A DNA stretch of 64,000 nucleotides from Geomonas edaphica (GCF_004917075.1 NZ_SSYB01000004.1:832546-896545), one strand, 5' to 3'; counted from the first letter of the stretch, positions 8,726 to 18,503 are shown. Notes: a model not told the origin generated them from the letters alone. Numbers and translations: made by a program.

Positions 8726-9715
8726 CTATCGTAAAGCCAGCCACCAACCGGTGACCAGAATATTGAGAAGAGCTAGCGGTGTCAGGAACTTCCAGCCCAG
8801 ATGCATGAGCTGGTCGTAGCGAAGGCGGGGCAGGGTTCCCCTGACCCAGATGAACAGGAACGAGAACAATCCGACCTTGATGAAGAACCAGAGGATCGGC
8901 GGCAGTAGCGGGCCGCGCCATCCGCCCAGGAAGAAGAGCGAGGCGAGCGAGCCCAGAGAGATGATGTTGATGTACTCCCCGACGAAGAAGAGCCCGAAGC
9001 GCATCCCGGAGTACTCGGTGTGGAAGCCGGCGACGAGCTCCCCTTCCGCCTCGGGGAGGTCGAAGGGGATGCGGCGGCACTCGGCCAGGATGCTGACCAG
9101 GAAGATCGCAAAGGCGAGCGGCTGGTACACGATGAACGGCATATCCGCCTGGGCGTTGACGATGTCGGCGAGGCTCAGCGACTTGGCCAGCATGACCACG
9201 GGAACCAGGGAGAGCCCCATGGACAGCTCGTAGGAGATGAGCTGGGACAGGCCGCGGATGCTCCCTAAGAGCGCGTACTTCGAGTTGGAGGCCCAGCCGC
9301 CGAGGGCGACGCCGTAGACCGCGACCGATGAGAGCGCCATGAAGTAGAGCACCCCCACGTTCAGGTCGGCGACCTGCATGGTCACCTTGTGCCCGAAGAT
9401 CTCCACCGGCGCCCCCAGGGGGATGATGGCGAAGGTGAGGATGGCCGGCAGCGCCGCCATGGCCGGTGCTAACGAGAAGAGGAGGCGGTCCGCAGCGCTC
9501 GGGATCATGTCCTCCTTGGTGAGCATCTTGATGACGTCGGCCAGCGGCTGCAAAAGGCCCCATGGACCGACCCGGTTCGGGCCGATGCGGTCCTGGAGAA
9601 AGCCGAGGATGCGCCGTTCCGCCAGCACCAGGTAGGCTGCATAGGTGAGGATGACGGCGAAGACGAAGACGATCTTCCCGAGCATCAGCGCTATGTCGAC
9701 GGTATCCCAAGTCAT
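8726..9715 (-). CDS. nuoH: NADH-quinone oxidoreductase subunit H
   Basis: A 329-residue membrane protein with about eight helices, normal length for NuoH. It forms the quinone-binding chamber with NuoB and NuoD. The conserved RIGPNRVGPWGLLQPLADV segment lies at about residues 42-60, and the acidic ECRRIPFDLPEAEGELV loop near residue 210 is diagnostic. Its ATG overlaps the nuoG stop by four bases. Confidence 0.97.
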   Translation of the reverse strand: MTWDTVDIALMLGKIVFVFAVILTYAAYLVLAERRILGFLQDRIGPNRVGPWGLLQPLADVIKMLTKEDMIPSAADRLLFSLAPAMAALPAILTFAIIPLGAPVEIFGHKVTMQVADLNVGVLYFMALSSVAVYGVALGGWASNSKYALLGSIRGLSQLISYELSMGLSLVPVVMLAKSLSLADIVNAQADMPFIVYQPLAFAIFLVSILAECRRIPFDLPEAEGELVAGFHTEYSGMRFGLFFVGEYINIISLGSLASLFFLGGWRGPLLPPILWFFIKVGLFSFLFIWVRGTLPRLRYDQLMHLGWKFLTPLALLNILVTGWWLALR

Positions 9716-11667
9716 GGCTCGGTCCTTGGATCGCCCTGCAGAAGGTTGAAGACGCGGACCCCTTCACCTTCCGGATCGAGGTCCTTCAGCTTGCTCCATC
9801 TCCCGGTGAGGGGCTCCTCGATGGTCCGTCCCCCCAGTCTCTCGATGAGCTGCGCCATGACACGCCAGGCGTCCCGCTCCGCGCCGCCGGGTATTTCTTT
9901 TCGATGCACCCGTGGCGGGTGCTCTGCCGCTGCGTCGGCTGCGGAGCCGTAGTACTTGGAGTCCAGCCCCTTAAGGGGAAGGCCGGACACCCGCGTGCGC
10001 CGGAAGCGCTGCGCGCGCCCCTCGTAGTTGATGGCGGTGCCGTCCGACTCGACCCAGGTGGTGGTGGGGAGAAAAACCGGCGCCTTCACGGCAGCCGCGC
10101 TGTTACGCCAGTCGGCGCAGGCCAGCACCTCGACGTCGGCTGTGAGCCCATCGGGCAGGTCGGCTTCGAAGCAGACGACACCCTTTATCTTCCCGGCCGA
10201 AGCCAGCTCAGAAAACGCTTCTCCCCCGAATTCCAGGGTGAGGAGCCCTCCCGCCATGGCGTTGGGGCCCGGCTGTAGCATCACGAGCTTGGCTCCCCCC
10301 GAGGCAAGCTGATCCAAAAGGTCCGCATCCTTCTTCCCGGCGCCTGCGATGACCACCCCCCTGCCGCCCCCCTCGAAGGGGACCTCGTCCAGGTTGGCTA
10401 CCGCGGTGAAGGTAAAGGGAAGCTTTTGCTTGGCCGGAATAGGATCGCCGTCTACCAGGTAGATCTGCGCACCGGCAAGAAACGCCTTGCGCACCGCCAG
10501 GGCCAGCATGGGGCCTTCCTCCATGAGATCAAGGGAATAGAGCGCGATGCACTCCGCCTTCTCGATGTCACGCAGGTAGGCGCTGTTCTTCTCATGGAGT
10601 AGTCTCGCCGCCGCCACGCTGCCGGCAAGCTCTGCCCCGTCGCCGAAATAGCAGAGCCGGGCGCCGTCGACGGTGCGGGCGAGCTGCGCCAGCAGGGTCA
10701 TCCCCTCCAGGGAGAGTCTTGAGGAGGCGACGAAGGCGAGGCTTTCCGCACCGTTTTGGGCGACGAACTTCCCGATCGCCTTGGCGGCCGCATCGATGGC
10801 GTCTTCGTAGCCGCAGGTGGCACCATCCAGGCGCGCTTCGCGCGGGCGCTGCGGGTCGTTCAGGTAACCCTTGTCGAAGCGGGCGCGGTCGCAGATGAAC
10901 CAGCCGTTCACCTGGTCGTTGCGGCGTCCCACGATCTTGATGGTCTCCCTCTGGAAGTTCTGCGGCGCGGTGTTGCAGCCGACCGAACAGTGCTGGCAGA
11001 CCGAGGGGGCGAACTCGTAGTCCCAGTAGCGGGCCCGGAAGCGCCCGGTCTTGTCGGTGAAGACCCCGGTTGGGCAGATGTCGACCAGGTTGCCTGAGAA
11101 GGGAGACTCGAGGGCCCCTTCCTTGAACCTGCCGAAGTAGACCCGGCCGGCGCTCCCGGTCACGCCGAAGTCGGTACCGCCGGCGTAATCCTGGTAGAAC
11201 CTGACGCAGCGGTAGCACTCGATGCAGCGGTTCATCTCGTGGTGGATCGTCTCGCCCAGGTACTGGTTCTGGAAGGTCCTCTTTTTACCCTGGTAGCGGC
11301 GCCGGCTGTGCCCCCCGGCGATGGTGAAGTCCTGCAGGAGGCACTCGCCCCCCTCGTCGCAGACCGGGCAGTCGTGCGGGTGGTTCATCATGAGCCACTC
11401 GATCACCAGCTGGCGCATCCTGAGCGCCTCGGGATCGGTGGTCGAGACCACCATGCCGTCCTGGGCCGGGAGGGCGCACGACATCTGGATTCCCTTCACC
11501 GGGCCGTCCAGGAGTTTCACGGCGCAGAGGCGGCAGGCCGCGGCGATGGCGAGCGCAGGATGGTAGCAGAAGTGCGGGATGGTTATGCCGACGCTTCGCG
11601 CCGCCTCCAGCACGCTCGTTCCCGGCGCAACCTCTACCGGTATGTCATCGATGATCAGTTTGGGCAT
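9712..11667 (-). CDS. nuoG: NADH-quinone oxidoreductase subunit G
   Basis: A 651-residue iron-sulfur subunit, shorter than the roughly 900-residue enterobacterial form but within the family range. The N-terminal 2Fe-2S domain has its cysteines in CYHPALAIAAACRLC, followed by the HPHDCPVCDEGGEC region with a His ligand, a 4Fe-4S motif CIECYRCVRF and a further cluster motif CQHCSVGC near residue 230. The C-terminal molybdopterin-oxidoreductase-like fold is degenerate, as usual. It passes electrons from NuoF/NuoE toward NuoI. It is separated from nuoF by 275 bases with repeat sequences. Confidence 0.95.
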   Translation of the reverse strand: MPKLIIDDIPVEVAPGTSVLEAARSVGITIPHFCYHPALAIAAACRLCAVKLLDGPVKGIQMSCALPAQDGMVVSTTDPEALRMRQLVIEWLMMNHPHDCPVCDEGGECLLQDFTIAGGHSRRRYQGKKRTFQNQYLGETIHHEMNRCIECYRCVRFYQDYAGGTDFGVTGSAGRVYFGRFKEGALESPFSGNLVDICPTGVFTDKTGRFRARYWDYEFAPSVCQHCSVGCNTAPQNFQRETIKIVGRRNDQVNGWFICDRARFDKGYLNDPQRPREARLDGATCGYEDAIDAAAKAIGKFVAQNGAESLAFVASSRLSLEGMTLLAQLARTVDGARLCYFGDGAELAGSVAAARLLHEKNSAYLRDIEKAECIALYSLDLMEEGPMLALAVRKAFLAGAQIYLVDGDPIPAKQKLPFTFTAVANLDEVPFEGGGRGVVIAGAGKKDADLLDQLASGGAKLVMLQPGPNAMAGGLLTLEFGGEAFSELASAGKIKGVVCFEADLPDGLTADVEVLACADWRNSAAAVKAPVFLPTTTWVESDGTAINYEGRAQRFRRTRVSGLPLKGLDSKYYGSAADAAAEHPPRVHRKEIPGGAERDAWRVMAQLIERLGGRTIEEPLTGRWSKLKDLDPEGEGVRVFNLLQGDPRTEP

Positions 11668-11720
11668 CTTCCTCTTTCGTCCTTATATGCTTCCGTCCCA
11701 TCTCTCTTATCCCGCGACGC

Positions 11721-11849
11721 CCTCACCCCGACCCTCTCCCGGGGGAGAGGGAGGATGGACGTGGCTTCCAGAGGGAGGGCCCTTTGTGTGCCCCTAAGCG
11801 CCGTAACCTACCTCGCGCTCCCCCCTTTGCGAAGGGGGGACGGGGGGGA
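11721..11849. repeat. GC-rich inverted repeats in the nuoF-nuoG gap
   Basis: Two hairpin units lie here. One at about 11721-11754 has CCCTCTCCC facing GGGAGAGGG. One at about 11814-11849 has CTCCCCCCTTTGC facing GCGAAGGGGGG. They resemble, less exactly, the arms of the elements at 1636 and 7455. The 275-base gap shows no credible gene; frames open in it are shadows. Confidence 0.55.
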
Positions 11850-11942
11850 TTTGCTCTTCGCTGGCACGTCCGAACCGCAGCCGCTCAGCATCTGCCATCT
11901 ACCTGCGCAGTTTGCGGGATAGGGAGCGAGCTTCTTATAACC

Positions 11943-13202
11943 TTACTTCAGCGGGCACTTCTTCTTAACGATATGCTCCCGCACCTCGTCCTCGAAGTCG
12001 CGCAATAGCCCTTCAAGGGGGGCCATGGCCCCCGGCGCGAGGGCGCAGAAGCTGTAATTCAGGTACTTCACGTGCTCGCGCAGGATGGCGATGTCGTCCT
12101 CCACGCCGCGGCCGTTCTCGATCCTGGTTAGGATCTCCCTCACGAAGGGGAGCCCCTCGCGGCACGGGGTGCACCAGCCGCAGGATTCCCGGGCGAAGAA
12201 GGTGATCAGGTTCAGGGTCGCCTCGATGAGGCAGTGGCTTTCGTCGAAGACGATCACGCCGCCGGAGCCGAGCCGGGAGCCTGCCTTGGCCACGGTGTCG
12301 TAGTCCATCGGGAGCTTCATGTGCTCCGGTTTCAGGAACTGTGTCGAGGCGCCACCCGGGATGCAGGCCTTGAACTTCCTACCTTCACGCATGCCGCCGC
12401 AGGCGTCGAGGACCGCCTCGAGGGTGCTCCCGATCGGGAGCTCGACGCAGGCGCGGTTTTTAACCGAGCCGCTCACGCAGAAGAGCTTGCTCCCTGCCCC
12501 TTCCGGGTTGAGCGCGAGCCCCTTGAACCAGGCGGCTCCGTTGGCGACGATGGCCGGGATGTTGGCCAGCGTCTCCACGTTGTTCACCACGGTCGGCCCC
12601 TGCCAGAGCCCCTTAACCGCCGGAAAGGGGGGCTTTTGCCGCGGGTTCGGTCGCTTCCCCTCCAGGGCGTTGATAAGGGCGGTTTCCTCGCCGCAGATGT
12701 AGCGGCCGGCGGAGAGGTGCAGGTCCAGCTCGATGGAGTGCTCCGTCCCGAGGATCTTCTCTCCCAGGAGTCCCGCCTGCTTTGCCTCGTCGATGCCGCA
12801 CGCGAGGTTCGCCGCCGCCTTCTCGTAACCCTTGCGGATGAAGATGAAGGCGTGACGGACGCCGAGCGCATAGCAGGCAAGCGTCATCCCCTCGATCAGC
12901 GAGTAGGGGTTATGCTCGAGGAGCACCCGGTCCTTGTAGGTGCCGGGCTCCATCTCGTCGCAGTTGCAGATGAGCCAGCGCGGCCCCGGGAGATCGCGCG
13001 GCACGAAGGACCACTTGCGACCCGTCGGGAAACCGGCGCCGCCGCGGCCGCGCAGTCCCGAATCGATCACGGTCTGCTGCACCTCGGCGGGGCTCATCCC
13101 GGTGAAGGCCTTCTTGAGCCCCTCGAAGCCCCCCTCCTCACGGTACTCGTCGAAGGTGACCACGCGGTTTGCACGGTTATGTCGGAAAAGCGGGAGTGTC
13201 AT
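11943..13202 (-). CDS. nuoF: NADH-quinone oxidoreductase subunit F (NADH/FMN binding)
   Basis: A 419-residue protein starting at 13202 (MTLPLFRHN), where the ATG overlaps the nuoE stop by four bases; the longer open frame upstream is a shadow of nuoE. The glycine-rich NADH/FMN segment GLRGRGGAGFPTGRKW is at about residues 49-64, ICNCDEMEPGTYKDR binds FMN, and the C-terminal 4Fe-4S motif CGWCTPCREG with a distal Cys is present. It oxidises NADH and holds FMN and cluster N3 at the tip of the peripheral arm. Confidence 0.97.
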   Translation of the reverse strand: MTLPLFRHNRANRVVTFDEYREEGGFEGLKKAFTGMSPAEVQQTVIDSGLRGRGGAGFPTGRKWSFVPRDLPGPRWLICNCDEMEPGTYKDRVLLEHNPYSLIEGMTLACYALGVRHAFIFIRKGYEKAAANLACGIDEAKQAGLLGEKILGTEHSIELDLHLSAGRYICGEETALINALEGKRPNPRQKPPFPAVKGLWQGPTVVNNVETLANIPAIVANGAAWFKGLALNPEGAGSKLFCVSGSVKNRACVELPIGSTLEAVLDACGGMREGRKFKACIPGGASTQFLKPEHMKLPMDYDTVAKAGSRLGSGGVIVFDESHCLIEATLNLITFFARESCGWCTPCREGLPFVREILTRIENGRGVEDDIAILREHVKYLNYSFCALAPGAMAPLEGLLRDFEDEVREHIVKKKCPLK

Positions 13203-13672
13203 GCTTTTTGCCGCTCCATCTCCAGTATTTCGTCCACCAGCTCGGGGGTCAGCTTCCCGTACGGGACGTCGCCCACCGACATGGCCGGACCGTCGCCGCA
13301 CATCCCCATGCAGCAGCATGGGAGTAGGGTGAACATGCCGTCCGCGGTGGTCTCGCCGAGGCCGACGCCGAGTTTCTTCTTCAGGTGCTCGATGATGCCT
13401 TCGCAGTCGACGCACCAGCAGGAGATGGAATCGCAGACGTGGATCACCTTCTTCCCTACCGGGCGGCGGTAGATCATCTCGTAGAAGGTGGCGAGCTCCT
13501 CGACCTGCAGCGGCGAGAGCCCGAGAAGGCTTGCCGCCTCCCCGACCGCCTCGTCGGTCAGCCAGCCGTAATGGGCCTGTAGCTCCTTCATCACGTCTAC
13601 CGCGGCCTCCCGCGCGGTGATGGCGGAGGCGACGCGCGCCTCCAGCGTTTTTTTCAAACTCTCCGGTATCAT
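13199..13672 (-). CDS. nuoE: NADH-quinone oxidoreductase subunit E (2Fe-2S)
   Basis: A 157-residue thioredoxin-fold ferredoxin, normal for NuoE. Cluster ligands are visible as CDSISC near residue 80 and the CCCMGMCGDGP segment near residue 120. A helical N-terminal domain precedes them, including SPLQVEELATFYEM, typical of the family. It binds NuoF and holds cluster N1a. It lies 21 bases downstream of nuoBCD and overlaps nuoF. Confidence 0.96.
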   Translation of the reverse strand: MIPESLKKTLEARVASAITAREAAVDVMKELQAHYGWLTDEAVGEAASLLGLSPLQVEELATFYEMIYRRPVGKKVIHVCDSISCWCVDCEGIIEHLKKKLGVGLGETTADGMFTLLPCCCMGMCGDGPAMSVGDVPYGKLTPELVDEILEMERQKA

Positions 13673-13693
13673 CCCGAGTTCTGCTCCTTATTG

Positions 13694-16078
13694 TTACCGG
13701 TCCAGGTCCGCCAGCACGAAGTCGATGGAACCGAGGATGGCGAGAAAGTCCGACACGAGCCAGCCGCGGCTCAAAACGGGGAGCGACTGGATGTGCGGGA
13801 AGGTCGGGGTCCTGATCCGCATGCGGTAGGCGGTGTGCAGACCGTCCGAGACCGCGAAGTAGCCGCACTCACCTTTGGGCGCCTCGATCGGGGCGTAGCA
13901 TTCCCCCTTCGGGGGCGACATGCCGCGCGTCGCATTCACGAAGTGGTGGATCAGCGACTCGATGTCGTTCAGCGCGTCCCGTTTCTGCGGAAGCGTGTAA
14001 CGGTAGTCCTGGGAGATCCAGCGGCCGTCCGGCATCCCCTCTGCGGCCTGCTTCACGATGGCGAAGGACTGCCGCATCTCCTCCATGCGCACGAGGTAGC
14101 GGGCGTAACAGTCCCCGCCTTGCGCGACGGCGACGTCGAACTTGAAGCGGTCGTAGCCGCCGTAGGGCATCTTCTTCCTGAGGTCCCAGTCGAAGCCGCA
14201 GGCGCGCAGCATCGGACCGCTGAGGCCCCATTCCATCGCCTGGTCCACGGTGATCGCGGAGACCTCCTTGAGGCGCGCGGTGAAGATCGGGTTGCCGGTA
14301 AGAAGCTTTTCGTACTCGGCAAGGCGCGGGGGGAACCACTCCAGGAAGGCGCGCACCTTCTCCAGCCATCCCGGCGGGAGGTCGTCGGCGACGCCGCCGA
14401 TCCTGAACCAGGCCGGATGCATGCGGCCGCCGGTGATCAGCTCGACGATGTCGAAGATCTTCTCGCGGTCCGTGAAGGTGTAGAAAACCGGGGTCATGGC
14501 GCCGATGTCCGCGGCGAAGGTCCCGAGCCATACCAGGTGGTTCGCGATGCGGAACAGCTCGCAGAGCATGACGCGGATGTAGGTGGCACGCTCGGGGATC
14601 TCGATGCCGCACAGTTTCTCGACCGAGTTCAGGTAGGCGAGGTTGTTCTGCACCCCGGCCAGGTAGTCGATCCGGTCCGTGTACGGCATGAACTGGTGCC
14701 AGTTCTGGCGCTCGCCGATCTTCTCGGCGCCGCGGTGGTGGTAGCCTATCTCGCTCTCCATGTCGACGATCTCCTCGCCGGAGAGCTTCAACACGAAACG
14801 GACCACGCCGTGGGTCCCCGGGTGCTGGGGGCCGAGGTTCAGGATGAGGGTCTCATCGTCGACGCGGTCGAAGAAGTCGCTGGCGGGAAGCGCCTTGCGC
14901 CGGCGCGCCTCGTCGGCTGTGTAGGGGGGCATCTCGGTTGCCCGGGAGGGGTGTTCCTTCCTGAGCGGGTGCCCCTCCCAGTCCGGCGGCATCAGGATGC
15001 GGGTGAGGTTTTTGTGTCCGGCGAAGCGGATGCCGAACATGTCGTAGGCCTCGCGCTCGTACCAGTCGGCGGCCGGGAAGACCGAGGTGACGCTCGGCAT
15101 CTCGGGGTACGCCCCGTCAAGCTCGGTCTTGACCCGTATTCTGCCCGGGGTGTCGAAGCAGGTGAGGTGGTAGTTCACGGTGAAGTCGCGGAAGCGGTCG
15201 CGGTCGCGCCGGCACGATTCGTCGACGCAGGCGATATCCTCCAGGCGGCGGAAGGGGGAGGCACTGCGCTTCTTAAGGTGCGCGAGCAGCTCTGGCACCA
15301 GCCGGGCCGGGGCGCGCAGGGTGAGCATGTCGCAGGCGGCCGGATCGACGGCCACCTCGGCACCGAAAACGGCGTGCAGTTCGCCTTCTAGGCCGAAGTC
15401 GGGGTAGGGGAGGTGCGGCTGTTTCGGGCGCCAGAGCTCGTCGGAGCGGGGCGCCGCGAAGTGCGGGTGCTGCATGGCGCTGCCGCGGATGGCGGTCCCC
15501 TCCATGCCGGGGCCGCGGGTGTCTCGCGACTTGGTGACGCCGTCCACGAGGATCGGGGCCACCGTCCCCTGGGTCCCCCCCTGCATGCGGAGCACGGGAC
15601 GCGTCGGACGCTCCTCGGTCCTGATCTTTTGCTGCAGCAGCATGAGCCCTTCGAGGAAGGATTCGGGGCGCGGCGGACAGCCGGGGATGTAGAGGTCGAC
15701 GGGGAGGATCTGGTTCACCCCCTGCACGACGCTGTAGACGTCGTACATACCGCCGGAGTTGGCGCAGCTTCCCATGGAGATGACCCACTTGGGCTCCGCC
15801 ATCTGGTCGTAAAGCCTGAGGATACAGGGTGCCATCTTCTTGAAGACGGTCCCCGCGATAACCATGAGGTCGGCCTCGCGCGGCGTGCCGCGCAGGACCT
15901 CGGCACCGAAGCGCGAGACGTCGTAGCGCGAGGTGAAGGAGGCCATCATCTCCACGAAACAGCAAGACAGCCCGAAGAACATGGGCCACAGTGAGTTCGC
16001 CCTCCCCCAGTTGATCAGGTCGTCAAGGTTGGTGAGGAGGACGTTTTCCGGTATTTTTTCGTCGGCCCTCTCGCTCAA
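13694..16078 (-). CDS. nuoBCD: NADH-quinone oxidoreductase fused subunits B/C/D
   Basis: A single 794-residue reading frame joins three subunits that are usually separate. Residues 1 to about 165 are NuoB, with the cluster N2 cysteines in [20 protein letters not shown] and [10 protein letters not shown] linker and a NuoC domain follow (about 225-385), with the [12 protein letters not shown] signature. The rest is NuoD, with [25 protein letters not shown] and the C-terminal [12 protein letters not shown]. It forms the quinone-reducing junction of the peripheral arm. Fused nuoCD is common and BCD fusions are known in Geobacteraceae. I see no stop or frameshift in the joins. The start overlaps the nuoA stop by four bases. 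Confidence 0.97.
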   Translation of the reverse strand: MSERADEKIPENVLLTNLDDLINWGRANSLWPMFFGLSCCFVEMMASFTSRYDVSRFGAEVLRGTPREADLMVIAGTVFKKMAPCILRLYDQMAEPKWVISMGSCANSGGMYDVYSVVQGVNQILPVDLYIPGCPPRPESFLEGLMLLQQKIRTEERPTRPVLRMQGGTQGTVAPILVDGVTKSRDTRGPGMEGTAIRGSAMQHPHFAAPRSDELWRPKQPHLPYPDFGLEGELHAVFGAEVAVDPAACDMLTLRAPARLVPELLAHLKKRSASPFRRLEDIACVDESCRRDRDRFRDFTVNYHLTCFDTPGRIRVKTELDGAYPEMPSVTSVFPAADWYEREAYDMFGIRFAGHKNLTRILMPPDWEGHPLRKEHPSRATEMPPYTADEARRRKALPASDFFDRVDDETLILNLGPQHPGTHGVVRFVLKLSGEEIVDMESEIGYHHRGAEKIGERQNWHQFMPYTDRIDYLAGVQNNLAYLNSVEKLCGIEIPERATYIRVMLCELFRIANHLVWLGTFAADIGAMTPVFYTFTDREKIFDIVELITGGRMHPAWFRIGGVADDLPPGWLEKVRAFLEWFPPRLAEYEKLLTGNPIFTARLKEVSAITVDQAMEWGLSGPMLRACGFDWDLRKKMPYGGYDRFKFDVAVAQGGDCYARYLVRMEEMRQSFAIVKQAAEGMPDGRWISQDYRYTLPQKRDALNDIESLIHHFVNATRGMSPPKGECYAPIEAPKGECGYFAVSDGLHTAYRMRIRTPTFPHIQSLPVLSRGWLVSDFLAILGSIDFVLADLDR

Positions 16079-16476
16079 GGCTTACCTCGCTCGCGGACGG
16101 CTGAAGGTCCCCATTCAAGGCCACCCTTGATCCAGAGCCAGACAAGCCCCAGCATGAGGATGACGATAAAGGCGGTGATGTGGACGAGGCCGGGGATGCC
16201 CAGAAGGTCCCAGGCGGTGGCCCAGGTCAGGATGAAGGCACCCTCGACGTCAAAGACGATGAAAAAGATGGCGATGAGGTAGAAGGGAACGCGTGAGGCG
16301 TGGCGGGCGGCCCCGGTGGGGACGACGCCCGATTCGTACGGGATGTGCTTGTCAGCTGAGTCCTTCCCGGAGCCGAGAAAGTACGCCGCGGCTAAAAGCA
16401 GGGCGATGAGCCCCACCGCGGCTGCGGTGTAGATGGCGAGAGGGATGAACTCTACCTGCTGAGCGGTTACTGGCAT
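16075..16476 (-). CDS. nuoA: NADH-quinone oxidoreductase subunit A
   Basis: A 133-residue membrane protein with three helices, the usual size. The conserved acidic loop after helix 1 ([10 protein letters not shown]) and the [16 protein letters not shown] helix are clear markers of NuoA. It is the first gene of the operon, 43 bases downstream of a sigma70-like promoter, and its stop overlaps the nuoBCD start, which suggests coupled translation. Confidence 0.97.
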   Translation of the reverse strand: MPVTAQQVEFIPLAIYTAAAVGLIALLLAAAYFLGSGKDSADKHIPYESGVVPTGAARHASRVPFYLIAIFFIVFDVEGAFILTWATAWDLLGIPGLVHITAFIVILMLGLVWLWIKGGLEWGPSAVRERGKP

Positions 16477-16518
16477 ACCGGCCTTTCAATGAGAGTATCA
16501 GGGGATTTTGGTACCCGT

Positions 16519-16548
16519 ATAATCTAGCGTAGGGCGGCTGAAAGTCAA
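16519..16548 (-). promoter_or_regulatory. sigma70-type promoter of the nuo operon
   Basis: On the minus strand TTGACT (-35) and GATTAT (-10) are separated by 18 bases, 42 bases before the nuoA ATG. It is the only good match in the gap between the MshEN gene and nuoA. Confidence 0.65.
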
Positions 16549-16584
16549 TTTTTCCCGCGGTTAATTTAGTCTTTCATTAGAGGG

Positions 16585-17979
16585 TCAGGTCATCATGATC
16601 TTGCTCTTCAGGATGAGTATCTCAAAGGCCATGGCGGCCTTGCCGATGAGCTTCTGGATTTCGGGAAGTTTTTCCTCGAGAGGGGTACTACCGCCGCCGA
16701 CATAGAGGACGGCTACGACGCGTCCCATCATCACGAGCGGGACCAGGAGGTTGTTAAAGGGAGTTCCCCCACCCAGCGCCTCCATGATGGCCTGGTTGCC
16801 GGCCGTCGCGGGCATCGGGCCCATAAAGTAGTTCTTACTCTGGTCCACCACGTTAAGCACCGACGGCTCGGTAAGCGAGAGCTCCAGCTCCTCGAACTCA
16901 GGGACCGGCCTGTTGTCGACCCGCGCCACCCAGCCGGAAGCACGGCCGCCGCGCAAAAGGAAAAAGGCGACCCGGCGGAACTGGGAGCCGAGGTGGCCGG
17001 TGACCAGTTCCGCGATCCAGTCTCGGTCATCCGGCTCGGCAAGACCTGCAAGCACGCTCTCCAGGGAGTAATCCTGCTCCGGGTCTTCAACCTCCTCGTA
17101 GATCTCGGCGGCGGGCGGCTCGGGCGTGGTGTGCGGTGTGGCGGGCTCGGCGGCAGGCGTGGGCGCGGCTGCACTTTCCGGAGCCGCTGGCGGAATCGCT
17201 GCGCCTGGGGCCGCTGCCGCCGGAGCCTGTGTGGCTGGCTGCAGCGCGAGGTCGGCCTGCTGCACTTCGCTTTGTTCAAGGAGTTCCAGGCAACTCAGGT
17301 CCTCGAGCACCGGGAGGTCGAGAATCTCATCCTCTTCGTGGGCCGGCCATAACTCGAGGGTCGGTTTCGGGGGCGCGGGAGGGGGAGGGGCGGCGGCTAC
17401 TCGGTTTGCCGGGATTGCCGTCTGAGGAACGGGCTGATGCGAGGTATGGTGCCGGTTCCTGCTCCTGCTCCCTCCCTCCACGCTTATGTAGCGAACCTCA
17501 CGCTTGATGCGGTAGTACTTCTCCATCGCCGTGACGATGCGCAGTTCCGGGGCGATCACAGGCATGATGATGAGGCCGGTGGCGAAGGAAATTTCGTCTA
17601 TGGCGTTGAAATCGGTAGGATCTACCATCGCCAGGGTGAGCTTGCGCTTGTTCAATTCGATGGGGACCACGCGGTATTTCTTCACGTAGTCGTATGAGAT
17701 GAGCTTGATGACTTCGTCGGGGATGTCGAGCAGCTGTTCCGGGGTGGCGTGGGGAACCCCGGTCTTCTGGCTCAGAAACTCAGCCAGGTCGCGCTCATCT
17801 AGGTACCCCATCTCTACGAGGTTGGTGCCGAAACGACCGCCGAAAATGGCCTGCCCCTTGAGGGTTTCCTCCAACTGGAACGGCGTGATTTTTCCCGCCT
17901 GGACCAGCATTTCGCCCAATCTCATCTTCTCCAAAACGTCCTCCGCCATCACATGAAATCGCATCGCAAGACCGGTCAT
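16585..17979 (-). CDS. MshEN (GspE N-terminal) domain protein, likely c-di-GMP binding
   Basis: A 464-residue protein with no ATPase domain. Near residue 20 it has RLGEMLVQAGKITPFQL and then LxxxLKGQ spacing, followed by RFGTNLVEMGYLDERDL and LSQ: the two tandem 24-residue motifs that in MshE-type N domains bind cyclic di-GMP. A GspE-N-like region follows to about residue 165. Residues 180-300 are a low-complexity Pro/Ala/Glu linker. The C-terminal 150 residues look like a GAF-type sensor domain ending LILKSKIMMT. It could act as a c-di-GMP effector. The start is uncertain: ATGs at 17979, 17964 and 17949 are all possible and none has a good ribosome site. Confidence 0.75.
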   Translation of the reverse strand: MTGLAMRFHVMAEDVLEKMRLGEMLVQAGKITPFQLEETLKGQAIFGGRFGTNLVEMGYLDERDLAEFLSQKTGVPHATPEQLLDIPDEVIKLISYDYVKKYRVVPIELNKRKLTLAMVDPTDFNAIDEISFATGLIIMPVIAPELRIVTAMEKYYRIKREVRYISVEGGSRSRNRHHTSHQPVPQTAIPANRVAAAPPPPAPPKPTLELWPAHEEDEILDLPVLEDLSCLELLEQSEVQQADLALQPATQAPAAAAPGAAIPPAAPESAAAPTPAAEPATPHTTPEPPAAEIYEEVEDPEQDYSLESVLAGLAEPDDRDWIAELVTGHLGSQFRRVAFFLLRGGRASGWVARVDNRPVPEFEELELSLTEPSVLNVVDQSKNYFMGPMPATAGNQAIMEALGGGTPFNNLLVPLVMMGRVVAVLYVGGGSTPLEEKLPEIQKLIGKAAMAFEILILKSKIMMT

Positions 17980-18095
17980 GCCGCATCAGGTGCAGGGGGG
18001 CGGAACTGCCGTTTTGGGGCGGCATCCCGTGCCGGTCAGGCGCCAATTTAGAGCCGCTTCACGTAGATGTCAATAGCAAAGGGGGGCGTTGTCGT

Positions 18096-18503
18096 TCAGC
18101 AGAGGTCGACGATCTCGTAGGAGGCGCTGCCTATTTCCACCGTGTCGCCGAGGGACTTGCCGATCAGCTCTCGCCCCATCGGGGAACTCGGAGTAATGAC
18201 CAGGACTTCCTCGCCATCCAGCAGCAGTTTTAAGCCACCTTCCTGCGGGCCGATGAAGACCGTTTTCAGCGCTCCGTCGTCCCCTTCCAGGGTGACCAGC
18301 GCGGTGAGGCGGATTTCGGCCAAGGCGTTGAAGGGCTGCAGTGACAGGCCGCGGTAGGCCTGCAGGGCGAGCTTTACCTCCTGGGCTCGGTTTGCCTGCC
18401 CTTGCGCCACGTAAGAGGCCTCGAGGCTCAGTGTGTCGTACTTGTTGTCGGGGATGTTTTCTTCGTGGATGGCCGCTTCATGGGCCGCCTTCGCGGCCTT
18501 CAT
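18096..18503 (-). CDS. GreA/GreB-family transcription factor (start uncertain)
   Basis: From the first canonical start (ATG at 18503) this gives 135 residues. The C-terminal half is the GreA/GreB FKBP-like domain, with SPMGRELIGKSLGDTVEI near the end. The upstream part is a helical hairpin with acidic residues (EENIPDNKYDT) in the tip region, as in Gre coiled coils that reach into the RNA polymerase secondary channel. The frame stays open upstream without ATG, GTG or TTG to an ATC at 18575, six bases after AGGAAGG. Starting there gives 159 residues, the standard GreA length. The gene may thus begin at a non-AUG codon. Confidence 0.8.
   Translation of the reverse strand: MKAAKAAHEAAIHEENIPDNKYDTLSLEASYVAQGQANRAQEVKLALQAYRGLSLQPFNALAEIRLTALVTLEGDDGALKTVFIGPQEGGLKLLLDGEEVLVITPSSPMGRELIGKSLGDTVEIGSASYEIVDLC

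Noticed and set aside
9716-9767. A 511-residue minus-strand protein joining an upstream part to the ankyrin repeats
   Set aside because: Its upstream part is nuoH read in another frame; the ankyrin gene has its own strong ribosome site at 8681.
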